A DNA stretch of 32,718 nucleotides from UBA2336 sp046294915. GTDB lineage: Bacteria; Bacteroidota; Bacteroidia; Cytophagales; Cyclobacteriaceae. The DNA lies in assembly GCA_046294915.1 (NCBI GenBank), contig JBKBOE010000028.1, positions 1 to 32,718 of the forward strand, given 5' to 3'. The position numbers and the translations under genes were made by a program. The notes beneath the pieces were generated by a model. It was not told where the DNA came from and searched no databases. It saw nothing but the letters and a program-made list of their open reading frames with translations. Below, in pieces: positions 16,409 through 24,533 of this stretch. Numbering within the stretch: position 1 is the first letter of the stretch; every line of letters starts with the position of its first letter.

Positions 16409-16960
16409 ATGGTCGCTGATGCCTTGCCGGTGCGCTACTCGCAAACTACCATTACCGAACTGATGATACCCGCCTATGCCAACTTTGGCGGGAAAATCCA
16501 TGGCGGTATTTTACTTTCCTTAATGGACAAGGTGGCTTATGCCTGCGCCAGCAAACATGCCGGCACCTATTGCGTAACCGTAACGGTTAACCGGGTGGAG
16601 TTTTTGCAACCCGTTGAAGTGGGCGAACTGGTTTCCATGCACGCATCGGTAAATTATGTGGGTAACACCTCGTTAATTGTTGGCATACGCGTAGAGGCCA
16701 TGAATGTAAAAACCCATGACATCAAACACACCAATTCGTCATTCTTTACCATGGTGGCTAAAGATGATAATGATAAGCCTACCCCGGTACCCAAACTCAT
16801 TCTCGAAAACAAGGAAGATGTAAAGCGGTTTATTGAATCCATGCAGATGAAGCAGATTATCGGCTCGGTACGAAAACAAATGGATGATGCCCGGTCGCAC
16901 ATTGAAGTAGAGCGCGCCAGCGAACTACTTAAAAATGAACGATGCATTCTGCAATTTTAG
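16409..16960 (+). CDS. Acyl-CoA thioesterase, hotdog fold (YciA/BACH-like)
   Basis: A 183-residue hotdog-fold thioesterase that hydrolyses acyl-CoA to free acid and CoA in the cytosol. The catalytic helix region is PAYANFGGKIHGGILLSLMDKVAYACASKHAG, with Asn25 and Asp40 as the likely catalytic pair. TVTVNRVEFLQPVEVGELVSMHASVNYVGNTSLIVGIRVEA is the characteristic central strand region. The last 45 residues form a helical tail not needed for the fold. The stop codon lies within a 14-nt tandem repeat, and the gene ends about 50 nt before the M24 peptidase start. Confidence 0.9.
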   Translation: MVADALPVRYSQTTITELMIPAYANFGGKIHGGILLSLMDKVAYACASKHAGTYCVTVTVNRVEFLQPVEVGELVSMHASVNYVGNTSLIVGIRVEAMNVKTHDIKHTNSSFFTMVAKDDNDKPTPVPKLILENKEDVKRFIESMQMKQIIGSVRKQMDDARSHIEVERASELLKNERCILQF

Positions 16961-16985
16961 ATTGCAGATTTTGGATTGTAGATTT
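16955..16985. repeat. 14-nt tandem direct repeat
   Basis: Two head-to-tail copies, TTTTAGATTGCAGA (16955-16968) and TTTTGGATTGTAGA (16969-16982), differ at two positions, and a third copy begins with TTT. The thioesterase TAG (16958-16960) lies in the first unit. Such short AT-rich repeats are common between genes in Bacteroidota genomes. Its presence argues against starting the next gene at the upstream ATG (16935), which would translate it. Confidence 0.65.
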
Positions 16986-17012
16986 AACCGTTTCAGTACT
17001 AATCATCACCTT

Positions 17013-18341
17013 ATGAAATTACTCCGTTACCTTCTATTCCTGATCGCATTACCAACCTATGCCCAGTATCCCGTCATCCTTTCGCAGCGCGAGCAAGCCC
17101 GGGTTATTGATGAACTGCTGGACGACCGCATCCGTACGGTGTTGCCAAAACTTATGCGCAGGGAAGGCATCGACCTGTGGATAGTGATGAGCAGCGAATA
17201 CAACGAAGACCCCGTTATCCGCACCCTTCTGCCGGCTACCTGGTTTGCCGCACGCAGAACCACCATGCTGGTGATGTTCGATCGCGGAGCCGATAAAGAC
17301 CTGGAGTGCCTGGCCGTTTCGCGTTACGATGTCGGCAAAATCTTTAAGCGCTCCTGGGATCCGGAAACCCAGCCCGACCAGTGGGCACAACTTGGAAAAA
17401 TCATTGCCGAACGGAATCCGAAAAAAATTGGCGTTAACCTGTCAGACTATTACGGCCATGCCGATGGGTTAACCCATTCGCACTACACCAAACTGATGAG
17501 CGCCCTTCCAAAAAAACTACAAGCCAACGTGGTCTCGGCTGAAAAACTGGCCGTAGGGTGGCTGGAAACACGAACGGATCGTGAAATGACCATCTATACA
17601 CAAATTTGCCGCATCGCCCACGACATTATTAAAGAAGGTTTTTCCGACAAGGTTATTCATCCGGGTATTACCACTACGGATGATGTAGTGTGGTGGTACC
17701 GTGAAAAAATAAAAGAGTTGAAACTGGACACCTGGTTTCAGCCCTCAGTTAGCATTCAGCGCAACGAGCCCGAAGCCATCTTTAGCAGGCGGCCACAGCC
17801 GTATGTAATCCTTCCGGGCGATTTGTTGCATGTTGATTTCGGCATTACCTACCTGCGATTCAATACCGACACACAACAGCATGCCTATGTGCTGAAGCCC
17901 GGAGAAACTGATGCGCCCGAATACCTGAAGAAGGCCCTGGCCACCGGCAACAAACTGCAGGACATCCTTACCGGAAACTTTAAAGAGGGCAAAACCGGCA
18001 ACCAGATACTGGCCGATACTCGCAGGCAGGCTATTGAGCAGGGCATTACACCCTCTATCTACACACACCCCATTGGATTTCACGGCCATGCAGCCGGCAC
18101 TACCATCGGCATGTGGGATATGCAGGGCGGTGTGCCCTACACCGGTGATTACCCTATGCATTACAACACCGCGTATTCCATAGAATTGAACTGTACCGTA
18201 ACCGTACCGGAATGGAAAAAAGACATCCGCATACAACTGGAAGAAGATGGTTACTTTGATGAAACGGGGTTCCGGTACATTGACGGCCGGCAACGCGAAC
18301 TCATACTCCTTTCGGCACAGCAAGGAATAAACCGCGATTAG
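17013..18341 (+). CDS. Secreted M24-family metallopeptidase (Xaa-Pro peptidase-like)
   Basis: A 442-residue exported protein with the pita-bread fold of aminopeptidase P and prolidase. ATG 17013 gives the signal peptide MKLLRYLLFLIALPTYAQ; the longer frame from 16935 would bury it. The N-terminal creatinase-like domain spans about 25-180. Metal ligands are readable in the C-terminal half: Asp in LLHVDFG (275), Asp in FNTDTQ (286), His in THPIGFHGHAAG (about 357), Glu in SIELNC (391) and Glu in IQLEEDG (410/411), so the dinuclear site looks complete. It would act in the periplasm or outside the cell, removing residues before proline, although the substrate is not proven. PlsC starts 3 nt after its stop. 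Confidence 0.9.
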   Translation: MKLLRYLLFLIALPTYAQYPVILSQREQARVIDELLDDRIRTVLPKLMRREGIDLWIVMSSEYNEDPVIRTLLPATWFAARRTTMLVMFDRGADKDLECLAVSRYDVGKIFKRSWDPETQPDQWAQLGKIIAERNPKKIGVNLSDYYGHADGLTHSHYTKLMSALPKKLQANVVSAEKLAVGWLETRTDREMTIYTQICRIAHDIIKEGFSDKVIHPGITTTDDVVWWYREKIKELKLDTWFQPSVSIQRNEPEAIFSRRPQPYVILPGDLLHVDFGITYLRFNTDTQQHAYVLKPGETDAPEYLKKALATGNKLQDILTGNFKEGKTGNQILADTRRQAIEQGITPSIYTHPIGFHGHAAGTTIGMWDMQGGVPYTGDYPMHYNTAYSIELNCTVTVPEWKKDIRIQLEEDGYFDETGFRYIDGRQRELILLSAQQGINRD

Positions 18342-18344
18342 CGT

Positions 18345-19056
18345 ATGAAGATCCTGAGGGTACTCTACACCGGATATGCCCTGATAATTTTCGGAATCCT
18401 CTTTTTCATTTTCTTTTTCCCACTACTCATACCCATCGCCTTTCCGCGACAGCATCACTTGGTCGGCATACTTAACCGCTGGTGGGCACGGGCGCTATTC
18501 TTCCTTGTGTTTATACCTGTTAAAATGGAATGGCGGTTTAAACCCGATCCCCGCCAACAATACATTTTTTGCCCGAACCACTTTNNNNNNNNNNCTGAAC
18601 AAGCACAACACTATTTTTGTGGGAAAAAATGATATGGAGAACATTCCGTTATTCGGATTTATGTATCGCAGATTGCACATCACCGTTGACCGCTCCAAAC
18701 TGAAAAGCAAGTTCAATACATTTATTCGATCCTGCCAGGCTATTGATGAAGGGAAAAGCCTGGTGATTTTTCCTGAAGGAGGTATCATTTCAGAAAAAGA
18801 ACCGGTAATGGCCCACCTTAAAGACGGAGCATTTCGCCTGGCCGTACAGAAACAAATACCGCTTGTACCGGTAACCCTTCCCTTCAACAGGATAATCATG
18901 CCCCCGGATAGATTCCTGCTTTATTGGGGAACCGTGAAACTGATTTTTCATGAACCTGTTCAAACAAATGGAATGACCATGGAAGAAATTCCAGCTTTGA
19001 AAAAAAAACTGTATGACATCATTCAAACTGAATTAAACCGTCACCTAACCCGGTGA
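18345..19056 (+). CDS. plsC: 1-acyl-sn-glycerol-3-phosphate acyltransferase, split by an assembly gap
   Basis: PlsC makes phosphatidic acid from lysophosphatidic acid at the inner membrane. The first 80 codons read MKILRVLYTGYALIIFGILF, a membrane anchor, and on to IFCPNHF, which opens catalytic motif I (NHxxxxD). After ten N the gene resumes one frame over as LNKHNTIFVGKNDMENIPLFGFMYRR, then motif III FPEGG and VPVTLPF, ending at 19056. The two frames agree only if the true gap is a multiple of three. Family spacing suggests some 30-45 missing bases that include the catalytic Asp. The frame break is therefore an artefact, not a mutation. The gene follows the M24 peptidase by 3 nt. Confidence 0.9.
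18585..18594. other. Assembly gap (10 N)
   Basis: Ten undetermined bases interrupt plsC between the motif I NH and the segment LNKHN. The number is a placeholder, because ten bases would put the two halves of the gene out of frame. Confidence 0.99.
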
Positions 19057-19062
19057 GGTAAA

Positions 19063-19584
19063 TCAGTACGTGCTGTAAGAAACATTGAAACGACCGTGTG
19101 TTCCCCGGATTGCAGTCGAGCAGGATTGAGAGTAGGCCAGAAACTCAAATGTTCCTGAAAGCCTTTTCAGATGTTCATCATGTTCATGAATGGTAAGCAC
19201 AGCCTGGTAAAATTCATCCGACACGAACGTGCACTCCGATTCGTTTCGCTGGAGGTGTATGTAGTCCTTTGCCTGATCATCCAAAACATACCTTCCCGGT
19301 TTAAGGGCAGTACCCTGAATAATAAATGCCAGGCGATCTTCCAAATCTTCACCGCTTCTTACCGATAAGCACACGGAATGCTCGAACGTGTAAAGATGGG
19401 CCTGCACCTCCTGTGCCACCCAGGGCTGATCATTTATAAGGCAGCCAAATACCTCTGCCCCTTGCAGGGAGGCTTCAGGAAGAGCCTCTCGTATTTCGGT
19501 TTGGCCCGAATGTTCTGAAAAGAAAAAGCCGGAAAGTATAGACCCAACCAGGAGAAATACCGGAAACAGCAATTTCAAATACAT
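19063..19584 (-). CDS. Small secreted protein of unknown function
   Basis: I do not recognise this 173-residue protein with confidence. It starts with a signal or anchor helix (MYLKLLFPVFLLVGSILSGFFF). The mature part opens GAEVFGCLINDQPWVAQEVQA and closes with GTFEFLAYSQSCSTAIRGTHGRFNVSY. This layout resembles small Bacteroidota exported proteins (DUF6252-like) in which a 'GCLINGKPW' start and a 'GTFEF...GRFNV' end frame a beta-sandwich. Four cysteines in the mature part could form disulfides. It is convergent with plsC (6 bp apart) and divergent from the TPR membrane protein. Confidence 0.72.
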   Translation of the reverse strand: MYLKLLFPVFLLVGSILSGFFFSEHSGQTEIREALPEASLQGAEVFGCLINDQPWVAQEVQAHLYTFEHSVCLSVRSGEDLEDRLAFIIQGTALKPGRYVLDDQAKDYIHLQRNESECTFVSDEFYQAVLTIHEHDEHLKRLSGTFEFLAYSQSCSTAIRGTHGRFNVSYSTY

Positions 19585-19588
19585 CGGT

Positions 19589-19596
19589 CAAAACTA
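19589..19596 (-). promoter_or_regulatory. Candidate -7 promoter element
   Basis: The minus strand reads TAGTTTTG, an exact match to the Bacteroidota -7 motif TAnnTTTG. It lies only 4 nt before the ATG at 19584, so the transcript would be nearly leaderless. No convincing -33 TTTG is seen. Confidence 0.4.
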
Positions 19597-19717
19597 CCTT
19601 CCGTTGTTTATCTGTATAATTCCGGCTGGTTAATTTCAATTTACCAAATTATGAAGTTGCTAAAAATTAATTAACATAAGCCAAAATGGATACCTTATAA
19701 TTTTTCTATACTTACGC

Positions 19718-22645
19718 ATGCAATCGGTGTACTTCTGGAAAACCTGGTCGAGAGACTACCGTTTATTCTGGTTCCTGTGCAGTGCATTTTTTATTGGAGG
19801 TCTTATCTTTCTCTGGTACAGCTACCTGCCTGGTGCTGCCAACGTGATTGAATGGGAAAAACTCCATGAACAGAAAACTGTGGAGACCGTGTCGCACACG
19901 TTTGAGGCTGGTAACTTCGAATTTGACATCCCGATTGAATCCTACCTCACGTTCGAGTTCTTCCGCGGGAGCGCCCTTACACCAAACACCACAGCCTTCT
20001 ATATATTCCTGGTAAGCCTTATTGCCAGTGCCCTCATCATCCTTACCGTTATCACAACCCTTACATCAAGGTTCTGGTATTTTACCGGGATGGGGCTATT
20101 CATCTTGTTCATCGTAAGCCTGCGCCTTGACGTACTCCAGCTCTTTGGGCTTACAGGTAAGCTTATTCCGGCATGTGTTATCGGGCTTTATTCCCTGATG
20201 AGTTTTTATTTCAGCTTTATCCGTATCACCACTCCATTTATTGTGCGGTTTTTAATTTTCACTTTGCTTACCGCTATACTGGGGTTCATCATTATTTTTT
20301 ACGCAGGTGTTTATTACCCGTTTTTTCATCTGGCAGTAACAGGGTACGTTTCTGGCCTTATCCTTTCGGTAGTGTTTATTCTGATGGTTGCCCATGAGAT
20401 CCCTGCCTCATTTGTTTTTCTGGCCAGCCAGGGCACAGCCACCGGCAAAAGCCTCCGGCATTTCAGCATCATTAGCGTGATATACCTGGTTAACCTGTGG
20501 ATCGCCTATTTCCATGAAGCCGGCATCATCCATTGGAATTTCCTCTATATTAATCCTTACTTGTTGCTCAGCACATCGGCCCTGCTGGGAATTTGGGGCT
20601 TTAAGAACCGGGAAGTTTTGTACGAAAATATTTCCCCATTCTATCCTTTTGGGGCATACTTCTTTATGGCAATGGCCATAATAGCTCTGGCCACATGCGG
20701 ATACCTGCTTGGCAACCAAAACGATGCCGCCCTGAAAATCATTCGCGACATCATTATTTTCAGTCACATCGGTTACGCCATTATTTTCCTCCTTTATGTG
20801 ATCTCGAACTTTATCGGGATGCTGGCTGAAAATTACCCGGTACACAAAGTACTCTACCAGCCCAGCCACATGCCTTATTTCACCTTCAGGCTGGCAGGAT
20901 TTATTGCTACGCTGGCCTTTGTTTTTTATATGAATTGGAAAGAATACCTGTATCATGGCCTTTCCGGATTTTATAACCATATGGGCGATTTGTACAGTAA
21001 ACTCGAACAGCCGGCTTTTGCTGAAGCCTATTACATCAAAAGCAAATCGTATGGCTTTCAGAATAATCGTGCAAATTATCTGTTGGGCGAATTGGAGTCG
21101 CGCAGAAGTAATTTTGATAAAGCCCGCATGTATTATGAACTGGCCAACGGAAAACGTCCCACTGAATATTCACTTATCAATCACGCCAACCTTTACCTGA
21201 ACGCGCGTAGTCCATTTGCAGCTATCGGGTTATACCGTAAAGCGCTTCAAAAAGAAAACTCACCCTTCATTCAAAACAACCTGGGGTTTGCGTATGCCAA
21301 CGTTCACAAACTGGACTCGGCCGTAATTATGTTTGAACAGGCGCGCGAATTCAATACCACCCGTTCGACTGCCGAAACCAATTTCCTGGCCCTCATCGGG
21401 CAGGAGTTTATACCGGTAAATGTTGATTCGGTCTCCAAACTCTTCACGCAAACTCCGGGGGTGGAAGGCAATGCCCTCGCGCTTGCTACCCTGCACAAGC
21501 AAAAAATCCGGTTTCATCATCCGCCCCCTCAAACCCAACTTACGTTGCTTACCGCCACACGCCTTAATAACTACCTGGTACATGCGCTTAAAGAACTGGA
21601 TACGGTGTTTATTGAAACCATTTTTCAAATTGCGTCCTATCCGGATAATGAACCGTACAGCGAAGCGCTCAAATCAACCCTGGCGCATGCCTGCTATCAC
21701 CAGGGCAATGTATCAAAAGCCATAGCCACACTGGCCGAACTGGGATACCTGAGCCAGGCCAGGCAGGGCGAATACAATTACATTCTGGGATTGTGGGCCC
21801 TGGAGCAGGGCGCACCCGAACTGGCTGTATTGCATTTTCATAACGCAGTTGAAACCGATTATAAAAAAGCCCGGTATTACCAGGCTATTGCATTTGCAGA
21901 AGCGGGCCTGCAGGAAGAAGCGCTGCATGCCAGCCGGTCGTTACTGGCCGATTCCGATTCCGTGGTACGTGAAATAGGCCGGCAGTTACAAAAAGTTCTC
22001 TCTGCACCCTATACAGCTACCGCCTCATTCTCTGACCTGGAACGCTATCAGTTTTTGCGTTACCGGATAACTACGCGCGATACGATAGCCTTCAACCAAT
22101 TGACCGAGGCGTTCACAAATCATGAATATCGGGCGCTGGCTTATTATGAAATGGGCATGCGCCAGTTAAAACTCGGGCGTTTACACCTGGCAAAAAAATA
22201 CCTTACCCTTGCAGCCACGCAATCAACCAGCATGCCCCTGCGGCAGAAGATCAAGAATGCAGACTGGCTTATTGGATCGGCCTCCGCTAATTATGCGATA
22301 AGCGCATCAGGTAGTGATGTACCTTCGGCACAACCAGAGAAATTGCTGTTTGAGGCAATGGTTAGCGAACAACAAGGCGACAGCCTGAAAGCCACGCATT
22401 GCTTTAAACAATTAGCCACTCACAATCCCTTTTTTGAAGATGGCATACTGGCAGCAGCCCGTTACTTTGGCAAACATCCCGCACATCCGCTGCAGGTTTA
22501 TAACTTCCTTACGGATGCCATTCACTTAAACCGGCATTCCTTTCGCCTGTTAACTGCCTATGCCGATGAAGCGGAGCGCCAGGGTTTTGATGAGTACGCT
22601 GCTGGTGCACGCAAACGTGCCCATGAATTACTGCTGAAGAAATAG
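19718..22645 (+). CDS. Large multi-spanning membrane protein with C-terminal TPR domain
   Basis: A 975-residue protein of unknown function. Residues 1-405 contain about eleven predicted membrane helices (for example 15-37, 92-114, 120-140, 175-197, 310-331 and 388-405), with a soluble loop at 40-90 (HTFEAGNFEFDIPIESYLTFEF). From about 418 to the end it is a long alpha-helical repeat domain with TPR-like units, such as GDLYSKLEQPAFAEAYYIKSKSYG, ANLYLNARSPFAAIGLYRKAL and NLGFAYANVHKLDSAVIMFEQA. A membrane-anchored scaffold for protein assembly is a reasonable inference. The gene has about 130 nt of AT-rich leader with a near-consensus TAATTTTT at 19698-19705, and ends 2 bp from the convergent SET gene. 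Confidence 0.85.
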   Translation: MQSVYFWKTWSRDYRLFWFLCSAFFIGGLIFLWYSYLPGAANVIEWEKLHEQKTVETVSHTFEAGNFEFDIPIESYLTFEFFRGSALTPNTTAFYIFLVSLIASALIILTVITTLTSRFWYFTGMGLFILFIVSLRLDVLQLFGLTGKLIPACVIGLYSLMSFYFSFIRITTPFIVRFLIFTLLTAILGFIIIFYAGVYYPFFHLAVTGYVSGLILSVVFILMVAHEIPASFVFLASQGTATGKSLRHFSIISVIYLVNLWIAYFHEAGIIHWNFLYINPYLLLSTSALLGIWGFKNREVLYENISPFYPFGAYFFMAMAIIALATCGYLLGNQNDAALKIIRDIIIFSHIGYAIIFLLYVISNFIGMLAENYPVHKVLYQPSHMPYFTFRLAGFIATLAFVFYMNWKEYLYHGLSGFYNHMGDLYSKLEQPAFAEAYYIKSKSYGFQNNRANYLLGELESRRSNFDKARMYYELANGKRPTEYSLINHANLYLNARSPFAAIGLYRKALQKENSPFIQNNLGFAYANVHKLDSAVIMFEQAREFNTTRSTAETNFLALIGQEFIPVNVDSVSKLFTQTPGVEGNALALATLHKQKIRFHHPPPQTQLTLLTATRLNNYLVHALKELDTVFIETIFQIASYPDNEPYSEALKSTLAHACYHQGNVSKAIATLAELGYLSQARQGEYNYILGLWALEQGAPELAVLHFHNAVETDYKKARYYQAIAFAEAGLQEEALHASRSLLADSDSVVREIGRQLQKVLSAPYTATASFSDLERYQFLRYRITTRDTIAFNQLTEAFTNHEYRALAYYEMGMRQLKLGRLHLAKKYLTLAATQSTSMPLRQKIKNADWLIGSASANYAISASGSDVPSAQPEKLLFEAMVSEQQGDSLKATHCFKQLATHNPFFEDGILAAARYFGKHPAHPLQVYNFLTDAIHLNRHSFRLLTAYADEAERQGFDEYAAGARKRAHELLLKK

Positions 22646-22647
22646 TT

Positions 22648-23151
22648 TTAATGGAGGTGAGTGTCTATGCGTTTTGCTGTTCTTCGCCTGAAGTGCCGGG
22701 CCTTTTTTCCTTTTTTCTTTTTCTCCTTCAATTCTTTTTTAGCCAGCCGCAGGTTCTCGCGAATCACCTTCCAGTAGTCGGGGCCGTAGTCCACAAAAAT
22801 TTCAGAGCCGGCCGGAATATTTTTCTTTGACTCAATATAAGCCTTCAGTCCTTTGGTAGTATAATCACAATTATTGGTAACGCCTTTTATCCGGCTCAAC
22901 CCTCGGGCATCGTTGGCATAGCGTGCCAGATGCCTCAGCGTTCTCCACGCATCGATTACATGGTCGCGCTTCACGTAAAAGATATAGGCATTTTTGCCAT
23001 CCACATCTTTTACATCCTTCCAAGTAGTGATCTTTCCCTTGTATTCAACAACCTTAACCCCTTTGGGAATAAATACTTTGGTAAAGAGCCCTTTGCCGGC
23101 ATTCGGCAGGGTTGACTTCTTTACATAAAGATGTTTTTCGTATAGCGCCAT
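22648..23151 (-). CDS. Stand-alone SET-domain protein with basic tail
   Basis: A 167-residue protein built from one SET domain, a SAM-dependent lysine methyltransferase fold. Residues 17-40 give the opening GxG motif (NAGKGLFTKVFIPKGVKVVEYKG). Residues 77-95 give RYANDARG and TNNC, the pseudoknot equivalent of RFINHSCxPN. Residues 112-127 give IPAGSEIFVDYGPDYW, the catalytic Tyr region. No pre-SET or post-SET zinc cysteines are present. The last 30 residues (from about 136) are strongly basic (KELKEKKKKGKKARHFRRRTAKR), which suggests binding to nucleic acid, ribosome or another acidic partner. The substrate is unknown. A near-consensus -7 motif TATCTTCG lies at 23162-23169. Confidence 0.9.
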   Translation of the reverse strand: MALYEKHLYVKKSTLPNAGKGLFTKVFIPKGVKVVEYKGKITTWKDVKDVDGKNAYIFYVKRDHVIDAWRTLRHLARYANDARGLSRIKGVTNNCDYTTKGLKAYIESKKNIPAGSEIFVDYGPDYWKVIRENLRLAKKELKEKKKKGKKARHFRRRTAKRIDTHLH

Positions 23152-23250
23152 AGAACGGGCGCGAAGATAGAAACAGTAAACAGAAATAAAAAAGTCGGTT
23201 AGAAGTACCGTTAGTTAACCGGGCATTTCACCTAAAAGCAAAAACATTAT

Positions 23251-23283
23251 GAAAAACAAAAGCCCGGGCTATTGCCTGAGCTT
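23251..23283 (-). terminator. Rho-independent terminator after tRNA-Pro
   Basis: Downstream of the tRNA on the minus strand, AAGCTCAGGC (23283-23274) pairs with GCCCGGGCTT (23269-23260) around an AATA loop, with one mismatch and one G-T pair. A T-rich tract TTGTTTTTC follows (23259-23251). Confidence 0.8.
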
Positions 23284-23290
23284 TGGTATG

Positions 23291-23365
23291 TCGGGGTGAG
23301 AGGATTCGAACCTCCGACCTCTACGTCCCGAACGTAGCGCACTAGCCGGGCTGTGCTACACCCCG
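23291..23365 (-). tRNA. tRNA-Pro (anticodon CGG)
   Basis: A 75-nt cloverleaf on the minus strand. The acceptor stem CGGGGTG pairs with CACCCCG plus discriminator A. The D arm is GCAC-AGCCCGGCTA-GTGC. The anticodon stem CTACG/CGTAG encloses loop TTCGGGA, giving anticodon CGG, which reads proline codon CCG. The T arm contains GGTTCGAATCC. The 3' CCA is not encoded. The anticodon arm agrees with bacterial tRNA-Pro(CGG) such as E. coli proK. Confidence 0.97.
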
Positions 23366-23372
23366 AGGGTCG

Positions 23373-23380
23373 CAAAAGTA
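23373..23380 (-). promoter_or_regulatory. tRNA-Pro promoter, -7 element
   Basis: The minus strand reads TACTTTTG, an exact TAnnTTTG match. It ends 7 nt before the first base of the tRNA, so transcription would begin at or next to the mature 5' end. Confidence 0.6.
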
Positions 23381-23412
23381 ATTACTTCAGCCCAATTTTT
23401 CAGCGTTTTCAA

Positions 23413-23420
23413 TACCTTTG
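23413..23420 (+). promoter_or_regulatory. gcvT promoter, -7 element
   Basis: TACCTTTG matches the Bacteroidota consensus TAnnTTTG exactly. A start about 7 nt downstream would leave a leader of about 12 nt before the gcvT ATG at 23439. No clear -33 TTTG is seen at the expected distance. Confidence 0.55.
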
Positions 23421-23438
23421 CCCACGCATTTCTTTCTT

Positions 23439-24524
23439 ATGACAAAATTCATACCCCTCAACGACCTGCACATAAAGCTTGGTGCCAAAATGGTGCCCTT
23501 TGCAGGATTTAATATGCCTGTTCGTTATTCATCCGATATCGAAGAACACATGGCCGTTCGCAACAGTGTGGGCGTTTTTGATGTATCACACATGGGCGAG
23601 TTTACGGTAAAAGGCCCGAAGGCACTTGATTTAATTCAACGCGTAACCAGCAACGATGCCGCTAAACTCATCAATGGCCAGGCTCAGTATTCCTGCCTGC
23701 CTAACGACACAGGCGGAATTGTTGATGACCTGATTGTTTACAAAATCAAAGACGAAGACTACCTGCTGGTAGTCAATGCCGGAAATATTGACAAAGACTG
23801 GAACTGGATCGGCCGGCATAATACGTATGGAGCTGACCTGAAAAATATTTCGGATGACATTTGCCTGTTTGCCATTCAAGGCCCCAAAGCAGTTTCCACT
23901 CTTCAAAAGCTAACCACTACCAACCTGAGCACCGTTAATTACTATCACTTTACTGTGGGCGAGTTTGCCGGTATTCCCGATGTCATTATGTCAAACACGG
24001 GTTATACAGGTGCTGGCGGTTTTGAAATTTACATTCATAAAAATCATGCTGAAAAAGCATGGAACGCCATCTTCGAAGCGGGGAAGGAATTTACTATTAA
24101 ACCGATAGGCCTTGGCGCCCGCGATACGTTACGCCTGGAAATGGGATTCTGCTTATACGGTAACGATATAGACGACACAACCTCCCCGTTGGAAGCCGGC
24201 TTGGGATGGATCACCAAATTTACCAAAGACTTCATCAATTCCTCCGCCATCAAAAAACAGAAAGAAGAGGGTGTTAAGAGAAAACTGGTTGGTTTTAAGA
24301 TGATCGACAGAGGCATACCCCGGCATGATTACCTCATTAAAGATGCGGCAGGAAATACCCTTGGAAAAGTAACCTCCGGAACCATGTCGCCCGTGCTGGG
24401 TATTGGTATCGGCTTAGGATACGTAACCACAAACCTGTCATTGCCCGGCAGTGAAATTTTTATCGATATCCGCGGCCGCTTACTAAAAGCGGAGGTAACC
24501 AAACTTCCTTTCATCGGCAAATAA
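23439..24524 (+). CDS. gcvT: Glycine cleavage system aminomethyltransferase (T-protein)
   Basis: A 361-residue T-protein that transfers the methylene group from the aminomethyl-lipoyl H-protein to tetrahydrofolate, releasing ammonia. Marks in order: KMVPFAGFNMPVRYSSDIEEHMAVRNSVGVFDVSHMGEF at the N-terminus, TSNDAAKLINGQAQYSCL, NTGYTGAGGFEIYI, the folate-site GARDTLRLEMGFCLYGNDID, and TSPLEAGLGW. The C-terminal barrel domain has RGIPRHDYLI and SGTMSPVLGIGIGLGYV. ATG 23439 is chosen because the upstream TTG at 23418 falls inside the -7 promoter element. No glycine riboswitch is visible in the short leader. comB starts 9 nt after its stop; gcvH and gcvP are not in the window. Confidence 0.96.
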   Translation: MTKFIPLNDLHIKLGAKMVPFAGFNMPVRYSSDIEEHMAVRNSVGVFDVSHMGEFTVKGPKALDLIQRVTSNDAAKLINGQAQYSCLPNDTGGIVDDLIVYKIKDEDYLLVVNAGNIDKDWNWIGRHNTYGADLKNISDDICLFAIQGPKAVSTLQKLTTTNLSTVNYYHFTVGEFAGIPDVIMSNTGYTGAGGFEIYIHKNHAEKAWNAIFEAGKEFTIKPIGLGARDTLRLEMGFCLYGNDIDDTTSPLEAGLGWITKFTKDFINSSAIKKQKEEGVKRKLVGFKMIDRGIPRHDYLIKDAAGNTLGKVTSGTMSPVLGIGIGLGYVTTNLSLPGSEIFIDIRGRLLKAEVTKLPFIGK

Positions 24525-24533
24525 CCTCGCTGA

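Noticed and set aside
16935..17012. Upstream ATG extension of the M24 peptidase
   Set aside because: It would translate the 14-nt tandem repeat and place 26 residues before a perfect signal peptide.
23291..23365. tRNA-Pro as an integration (att) site
   Set aside because: No integrase, no duplicated tRNA end and no foreign-looking genes were found on either side.
23366..23438. Glycine riboswitch before gcvT
   Set aside because: The leader after the likely promoter is only about 12 nt, too short for any riboswitch.
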